Of a DNA stretch of 64,000 nt, positions 57,847-64,000 are shown piece after piece. Position numbers and translations under genes: made by a program. Within the stretch, counting starts at the first letter, position 1; each line of letters starts with the position of its first letter. Origin of the DNA: Saturnia japonica (Eukaryota > Arthropoda > Insecta > Lepidoptera > Saturniidae); contig CM065316.1 in NCBI GenBank assembly GCA_033032175.1, forward strand, positions 280,115 through 344,114, written 5' to 3'. The notes beneath the pieces were generated by a model. The model was not told the origin of the DNA. It saw only the letters and a program-made list of their open reading frames with translations, and ran no database searches.

Positions 57847-59226
57847 AAGCCATTAGAAGATTCAGTAAAAACAAAGGATACTAGAAAATTACGACGGGGA
57901 AATGATGTATAATTATCAAGACATCCTGGTAGCTTTGTACGCTTACTATGAGCGCCTTCTTAATACTATAACAAGATCTGTAAATCTTTCTGAGTTCAAC
58001 AATAATATGGGCTTGATAACTTAATAATACCTCAGGAGGTAAAAGGTGCTCTTAAAAAGACGGCCAATAAAAAGTCCCCGGGGCCAGATGGATTTCCGGT
58101 TTAAGCCAGAAAGGTTAGGATAGGTACAAGCCATACGATGAAGCTATACGAACGAGTTATGGAGACCCGGCCAATCAGTATGCATTTGTCCCCGGTTAAT
58201 CCACAGTCGATCCAATGTTTTCGATCAGCTTGATTTCCTATGAGTTTGGAGTCAAAAATAAGCCTCCTTATGTAGCTTTCTTAGATATGGAAAAGCGTTT
58301 GATTACGTACCTCGCTCTACTATCTGGTGGAGTCTTCGTAAAAGTTTAGTACTCAATCCGTACCTATTCTGCCTGGTAATGGACGTACTTACTGAGAGTG
58401 CTCAAACTTTGGCGCCGTGGACTTTTATATATGCTGATGATTTAGTTATTTTCACTCAGTCTATAGAGGAGCTGGAACGTGCTCTCGGAGAATAGAAACG
58501 CTTGTTACAATCAGACGGTCTATAGTTGAGTGTCTCATAAACCCAATTTATGGCGTACAACGACCCAGGCTCACTTAATAGCCCTATTGTCATCAATGGG
58601 CAGATTGTTCCCAGATGTGACGAATACAAATATCTAGGTACCATGTTACATAGCATGTGAAGTCTGGATACAACCATTCAACATCGAATTGCGGCTGCCT
58701 GGTTAAAGTGGCGGGAAGTAACTGGTGTAATCTACGACCCAAAAATGCCTGTTGAACTTAAGGGACTTGTGTACAAAAGTATCATCCGGTCAGTACTTAC
58801 TTATGGTAGCGAAACTTGGACTATAATTAAAAGCCATGCCCATTCGGTGCAAATTACCGAAATGAAAATGCTTTGGTGTATGTGCAGAATAACCAGACTC
58901 GATAAAATACGCAACGAGTACGTTAGTGGCAGTCCGCAAGTACCTGATATCGCTGACAAGCTTCAAGATAGCAGGTTAGGACAAGAAAGAGGTACATCAG
59001 AAGCAGGTCTCCAGATTATATTGAAAATATAGTGACCAGTCTGAATATGTCGGGGTTCAGACCCAGAGGACGACTTAAATTAAATGGACATATGTGATCA
59101 AAAAAGATCTTAGCACCTGCAATGTTATCGAAGACGATACGTCCGATAGGTCGAAGTGGAAACGAAGCACGAGGAAGGCAGATCCCACTATCAGATAAGA
59201 TTAATAATTGCACAGGAGAGAGAGAA
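57847..59226 (+). mobile_element. RTE-clade LINE fragment nested in the mariner
   Basis: Broken frames give KKSPGPDGFP, NQYAFVPG, PYVAFLDMEK(A)FDYVPR-like text, LVMDVLTES, FIYADDLVIF, KYLGTML, a 95-codon frame from 58745 (ELKGLVYKSIIRSVLTYGSE, MKMLWCMCRITRLDKIRNEY), and finally DRSKWKRSTRKADPTIR. These are RTE/BovB-type RT motifs in order. Part of the RT palm between the FDYVPR and LVMDV blocks is deleted and stops are many. No poly(A) is seen, as is usual for RTE elements. Confidence 0.85.
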
Positions 59227-60084
59227 AGTTTTCGTTCTGGAAATTTTGACCTACGAAATAAACCTCGTGGACGGCCGGAGACCCTAGTTAATGATGGAGG
59301 ATTAAAGGTGATCGTGGAAGCGGATCCATCGCAAACTACGTAAGAGTTAGGGACAAGTTTCAGTGTAAGCGATAAAACAATGTTAATTTACTTGAAACAA
59401 ATTGGAAAAGTGAAAAAGCTCGAGAAATTAGCACCGCATGAATTGACTGAAGTACACCAACTACAAAAACGTATTGCATGACATTACTCAACCATCACAA
59501 TAACGAGGAAATTTTTAATCATATTGTTAATTGCGATGAAAAATGGATCCTTTAAAACAATTGTAAATGCTCATCACAGTGGTTGAACCCAGAAGAACCG
59601 GACAAATTCCGTCCTAAGCGAAAGTTAACACAGAAAAAAGTACTGGTGTGTGTTTGGTGGACCACTGTTGGTGTCATACAATACAGCTTCTTAAGTTCTG
59701 GCCAGACGATAACCGCATATATGTACTTATATTAACAATAATTACAAACCATGATAGAAAAGCTAGCCGTTAAATTAAGCAACCGAGACTGGTCAATCTC
59801 TATAGCCCACTGTTGCTTCAGGATAACGCTAGACCTCATACTTCACGACAGACGGTCGCGAAATTAGAGGAACTATGGTTGGAATGACTTCGACACCATC
59901 TATAGCTCTCAGACGTTGCTCCAACAGATCAAGATTTTATTTCGGAATTTGGACAATTTCATGCAAGAAAAAAATGTATTCCGAAGAGGTTGTCCAAACC
60001 GCCTTCAAAGATTTTATTGATTCTTGCTGCCACAATTATTTCAGCAATGGAATCAAGAAACTACCTACAAATAGCGAAAGTTGA
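59227..60084 (+). pseudogene. Mariner transposase C-terminal two thirds, degenerate
   Basis: After the LINE the mariner resumes at SFRSGNFD and GRPETLV, continues with a helix-turn-helix remnant, CDEKW-like text near 59535 (NCDEKWI), QDNARPH-like text near 59820 and a tail FKDFIDSC near 60020. Frames change several times. It is the same subfamily as the copy at 43230-44139 and more decayed. Confidence 0.8.
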
Positions 60085-60190
60085 TAGATAATAATGGTAC
60101 ATACTTTGGTTGATTAAATGTATAACTTAATAATATTTTTTCGTTTTACTTTTTTATATAAAACGCTAATTTCATATGCATTTCATTCAT

Positions 60191-61574
60191 ATTATTAGGT
60201 TCAATGTAAACATTCCTCATTATTATTATTCTCTCACTATTCTGCTTCGTGAATCACCGTCTCGTAGTCTAATAATTTCCAAATATCAATCGATTCCTAA
60301 TACTAATTTGTTCCGAGGTTCATAAGACCCTAGTCTTAACCTATCATCAATAATTCAACCGGAGTAATCGCTCACTAGTCCACACTAATGCAATTAACCA
60401 CATTAAAAGCGAACAGGCGATATGTATTGTGGTGTTTCGTTAGAACATTGCATAGCCACTATACTTTAGAAGGCATTAAGCATCATCAATTTACATGATT
60501 TTTTTAAATTTGTGTCTCGATTACGCCAACTCCATGAACGTGTGTATCACCATTAGTCCGCCCTGCTATCGCCAGGCTATCTCCACAAGAAGAATATTCT
60601 TCCGTCTGCGAATCCTTGTGACTCGTGACGGATCGCCGCGTTACCGCAACGACTCATCGCGTGTCGAAAAATATTGCGGCATATCCTAAATAAGTTGTTG
60701 TGTTAAAAAGAGCTCAACTTCGTGTCTCGTAAGAGCAAAATCTAAAGTGTCACTAGTTCTGTCCTGCGGTAAGTGCGCTACGAGCAGATCGCGTCTCGTT
60801 GCGAGCGTGGTGCAAGTCCTTGGCATTTTCCTCTTCAATGTCACTCGTTGCAACGCCGCCATGATATCGCCGTGTCGAGACTCGTTAATAGAGTTATCAT
60901 AAAATTAAGTGGCAGGACGATAATATCCTATGTTAAAGATGTACGCTTATTTGTTAGCTAAAAATGGACTGCGAGAGATACACTTTCGTAACCCTAACTT
61001 GGTTAATTATACCGCAATAGTTAACCTTAATTAAGTCGACATAAACATTGGAAATGGTTCAAAACATTGACAGTTCAAAAGTTAATGTAACCCTCGGAAA
61101 GGTTCCCAGAAACTATTCACTATAATTTGTTAAGTGTCCAGTTTGTATCGTGCAATTTCGTGGAGCTATGTGAAGCATGGGTTTCAGGGGACTCACTCGT
61201 ATGGAAAATGCACGTCGAAGGTTCCGCGATCCGTAAACGGCTTTGTAATTTTAAGCTTGTTAGTTAAATGAGGAAAACTCTTGACAACAAAGCTGAAAGG
61301 GCTTGACGTGGTGAGGGACTTTTGACGTAGACTATAATACATCAAGTGAAATTATGTTTGAATATATAAACAGTAGTGCTTTGTACGTTAAATGGGATTT
61401 TGTATTTATTATTTCAGTTCACAATGCTTTACCTTTGTATTTAGTTTTATCTTACGTAATACCTAGAGAAATGTAGGGTATGGGAATTTTGAGTACAATG
61501 TTCGTGGGTTGCAATACCACACACAACACACTTGCAGATACGCTGAAATATCATCAGAATGACTTACTTCAGTG
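60191..61574. other. Intergenic DNA
   Basis: No gene assigned. 60490-60870 is richer in GC than its surroundings, and GCGGTAAGTGCG near 60766 would fit a splice donor on plus, but no exon content is recognisable. Confidence 0.35.
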
Positions 61575-61800
61575 ATGATTTTTTATAGCTTGGCACCGAC
61601 TGTATCCTGATGGTAAATCTATCGGCGGCCACCGCTGATACGTCAGGCTGCATGAATATCTCTTCACGTTATGCTTAAAGGACCTGATGCCGTAAGAATT
61701 ACGGAACACACTGGCTGAAAGAAGGTTCCACAGCTTCACGGTACGACAAAGATAAAGTCATAGATAACTTTTTAGTTCGTTCCGAGATGGAGTTTACCTT
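61575..61800 (-). pseudogene. LINE C-terminal fragment, copy 2
   Basis: On minus it reads ERTKKLSMT, a frameshift, then RTVKLWNLLSASVF, SYGIRSFKHNVKRY and a stop-free tail, the ending of a Jockey/CR1-type ORF2. The core AACTAAAAAGTT(A/T)TCTATGACT is shared with 46117-46140. No RT core is seen. Confidence 0.75.
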
Positions 61801-62721
61801 AGAACTGTTACTCCAAATTCCAGCAAAGATAATTAATTAAACATACACATAGATCTGGTAATCCCCTCATGTCCACAGATTCATAGATGCAAATAATTCT
61901 TGTTGTTTTCAATAATTACGTGTGAGTGTATCCGATAGCTACGTTATCATTATTTTGTTTGCAGAACCTCTCTAACTTCTGGTGTTGAAGGAAATTTCGA
62001 AAATATAGCCTATATCACATTGTATGTGGTGTTGTTGGGACTGACTTAATTAAGAGCAAAATCAGTGGTAATCTCTCAAGACTTTCCAATCTCTAGCGCA
62101 CGTCTGACTATTTAAGTACTATCTATAAATTGAAATTTCTCCACTAAATACCTATCAGTCATTTATGGCAGCTGCATTTTGAAGCCAGAGCTCATAATTA
62201 AATCATCATTAAATAAAAAAAAAAAACCTTTATTTATGTTTCCATTGTAATTTGTATAAAATGTGGGATATATTCAAAATTCAATATAGTCAAAATATTT
62301 CACATATATGAAACATCAAAGGATGTAAAATAATAACAAACTAGCGTAGTGCAATGTAGCGCAGTGCTCAACTGGGCGCGACGCACGTTGACAAAACTGC
62401 GGACTGTTTTCACTGGAGCCGTGATTGCTCGCTTGTTACCGCAATAATATACAGTCCGTGTGCTCCTCCCCTACCCACTGTACTCGATAACGGCTGCGTT
62501 TTAACCGCTTCTAGAGACTTTATTTTAAATTTTTCATTTGACTAAGAAGTTCTAGCACACATACTATAAAATTTTTATCACAGACTGGACCTAATATTCT
62601 GCACAAGTACTAACTCCTCTGATTCTACCTGTTCGTAAAAAACATAAAAATATAATTTGTGTAAAATTGGTACATTATTTATTTACTGGCAACAATTTGA
62701 TTCTAGATTTATATTTTTACA
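61801..62721. other. Intergenic DNA upstream of the BEL element
   Basis: No gene. 62340-62540 is moderately GC-rich. The 5' LTR of the BEL element may begin in this stretch. Confidence 0.35.
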
Positions 62722-64000
62722 TGTGGCAACTCTCTCTCTCAAACTAGCATGATAAGGTGTAACTTGTGCTCTTCATAATTAAAATATAAAAGTGATGAAA
62801 TTCAAAGTATTTTTCATTCATTTTGGTGCCGAAACATATTAAACATATAACTGCATTGTGGAAGTAATATCTTCGGTCGTGAAATGCTATTTCGTCGCTT
62901 TTGGTTGTGAGTCATTTTGTGCCGGGCGGTCTGCGCACGATTTTCAATCCGCCATTTTGGACGCGTCGTTTGTACTACATGCGAGTTCTGTTTGCATTAC
63001 ATATTGTGAAGTCGGAAAACAAAAAACCAATTGATAAAAAGATATAATACAAACACGATGGCGACAACAGCCAGCAGTGCGAACAACAGCCAAATCAAAA
63101 AACTAAAAGCTAACATTGGATACTTCAAAGCACAATTGACGAGAATAGCAAAGTACGCGCAAGAGCAGAAAGATCAAGTACTGGTGGATTTAGAAGGTCT
63201 CAAATTGCGGACAGAAGAGTTACAGCAAAATTTTCACGTGTACAAGAATCAATCCTTGGACTTGTTCATACTTACCTCCAACAAGGATGATTTTGAGGAG
63301 GAGTTTACCGAGGACGAGGTAGAGAAGCGGTATTTTACAATAATGTCAGAACTCCGAAGGATTATAAAGGAGGCAAAATCGTCAGGCCCGGTGGATGACA
63401 ATAAATCAAAGGCGATCCAGCAGAACAAACTGCCACATTTGGTTATCACAAGTTTTGACGGAAAGGACATCACTCAATACCCGCCGTTTATCGATATCTT
63501 CTCTGCCATTGTGGACAAGGACGAAGGATTGACACCTGTGCAAAAACTGTACTACGTAAAAAAGTACTTAAAAGGTGACGCTTTATTACTTATTAATGGT
63601 TTACCGTTAGTCAACGAGTCATATAAACAAGCGTTACAATTACTCAATAAACGATATGATAATAAGAACCTAATTATAACACATCACATAAATGCTTTGT
63701 TAGATTTCCAGCCAATTTCTAAGGGTACATCCTCAGAACTACGACATTTAGTTTCTATAGCTAGGCAACACTTAGGGGCACTAAAAAGTCTTGGTCAGCA
63801 AACTCAGTATTGGAACATGATTATCATTCCCATATTGTTGAGAAAAATGGGCACATTCTCTTGCAGGAATTACTATTCTGATCGAGATTCTGATAAGTTA
63901 CCTACCTTAGAAGAGTTATTTAGTTACATCGAGAGAAGAGCAATGAGTTTTGAGGAAACACAAGTATCTGCTGGTAAGTCAAATTTAAGCAAAACTTATC
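62722..64000 (+). mobile_element. BEL/Pao LTR retrotransposon, 5' part
   Basis: A candidate primer-binding site TTTTGGTGCCGAAAC lies at 62821-62835, a form common in insect BEL/Pao elements. The preceding TG...CA segment 62722-62820 (TGTGGCAAC to CATTCA) with TATAAAAG near 62785 may be the end or all of the 5' LTR; 99 bp would be short, and the start cannot be fixed without the 3' LTR, which lies outside. Gag follows from 63058. Confidence 0.75.
63058..64000 (+). CDS. BEL/Pao Gag, open to the window end
   Basis: An uninterrupted frame of 314 codons from ATG at 63058 to the last base. The first about 75 residues are charged and rich in Lys, Gln and Leu (KKLKANIGYFKAQLTRIAK), likely coiled coil. 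From about residue 125 come LPHLVITSFDGKDITQYPPF and KLYYVKKYLKGDALLLINGL, the signature of the DUF1759-type Gag of Pao/BEL retrotransposons. This domain forms the particle shell. The zinc knuckles, protease and RT would lie beyond the window. The open frame suggests a recent insertion. Confidence 0.9.
   Translation, partial: MATTASSANNSQIKKLKANIGYFKAQLTRIAKYAQEQKDQVLVDLEGLKLRTEELQQNFHVYKNQSLDLFILTSNKDDFEEEFTEDEVEKRYFTIMSELRRIIKEAKSSGPVDDNKSKAIQQNKLPHLVITSFDGKDITQYPPFIDIFSAIVDKDEGLTPVQKLYYVKKYLKGDALLLINGLPLVNESYKQALQLLNKRYDNKNLIITHHINALLDFQPISKGTSSELRHLVSIARQHLGALKSLGQQTQYWNMIIIPILLRKMGTFSCRNYYSDRDSDKLPTLEELFSYIERRAMSFEETQVSAGKSNLSKTY

Larger units (their letters stand above)
57550..60190 (+). 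mobile_element. mariner split by an RTE-type LINE
   Basis: The left end TTAGGTCCTTACATATTAAA lies after TA. The right end near 60160-60180 (AAACGCTAATTTCATATG) matches the inner part of the same terminal repeat. The two halves 57550-57846 and 59227-60190 are collinear with the mariner at 43021-44284, with the join falling between the GAAAGCACGG and TTTTCGTTCTGG blocks. About 1.38 kb of LINE lies between. Confidence 0.86.

Noticed and set aside
60490..60970. Possible host exon with GTAAGT donor near 60.77 kb
   Set aside because: One donor-like string in moderately GC-rich DNA is not enough; no coding content or acceptor partner was recognised.
1..64000. CRISPR arrays, bacterial operons or phage modules
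   Set aside because: No spaced direct repeats of CRISPR type, and gene structure throughout is eukaryotic.

Overview
The window looks like AT-rich, intron-bearing nuclear DNA from an insect, most likely a moth or butterfly. The evidence is an R1-clade LINE ending in a TTAGG-like repeat array, mariner copies of the type first described in a silk moth, DINE-1/Helitron-like repeats with a GTCT-rich core, and tRNA-derived SINEs. Nothing prokaryotic is visible: no operons, no Shine-Dalgarno-led gene strings, and long stretches without genes. The species cannot be named from sequence alone.

1-3.2 kb holds the 3' part of an R1-clade non-LTR retrotransposon with endonuclease, reverse transcriptase and a C-terminal zinc knuckle. 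It ends in poly(A) directly against a TTAGGTTG array. 3.2-9.1 kb is mostly AT-rich non-coding DNA with minisatellites, Helitron-like repeats, one arm of a segmental duplication and a possible Harbinger remnant.

9.5-18.8 kb is the only part with good evidence for host genes. It carries three paralogous two-exon genes for small secreted proteins of about 86-88 residues: A on minus, B on minus, C on plus. Each has a non-coding first exon with a GTAAGT donor and a second exon holding the whole ORF. B and C are head to head and share promoter, exon 1, intron and exon 2 sequence. The intron of C carries an internally deleted mariner, the intron of A carries a Helitron-like element, and the intron of B has neither. 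An orphan exon-1 copy and several transposon remnants lie between them.

20.5-24.4 kb is a Copia element on minus with two 110-bp LTRs. It lacks the 5' leader and the gag N-terminus and has a frame break before the reverse transcriptase. 24.5-31 kb is intergenic, with two copies of one SINE family. 31.7-33.3 kb is a full-length Tc1-like element inactivated by two stop codons and two catalytic substitutions. 35 kb is a LINE fragment and 36.3-37.0 kb a pogo/Tigger-like MITE. 43.0-44.3 kb is a decayed mariner. 57.5-60.2 kb is a related mariner split by an RTE-clade LINE. 46 kb and 61.6 kb are 3' ends of one LINE family. From about 62.7 kb to the window end is the 5' part of a BEL/Pao retrotransposon whose Gag frame is fully open.

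The most interesting host feature is the duplicated secreted-peptide family. The transposon insertions in its introns give a relative history of duplication and insertion. All family assignments come from reading motifs by eye; no database search was run.
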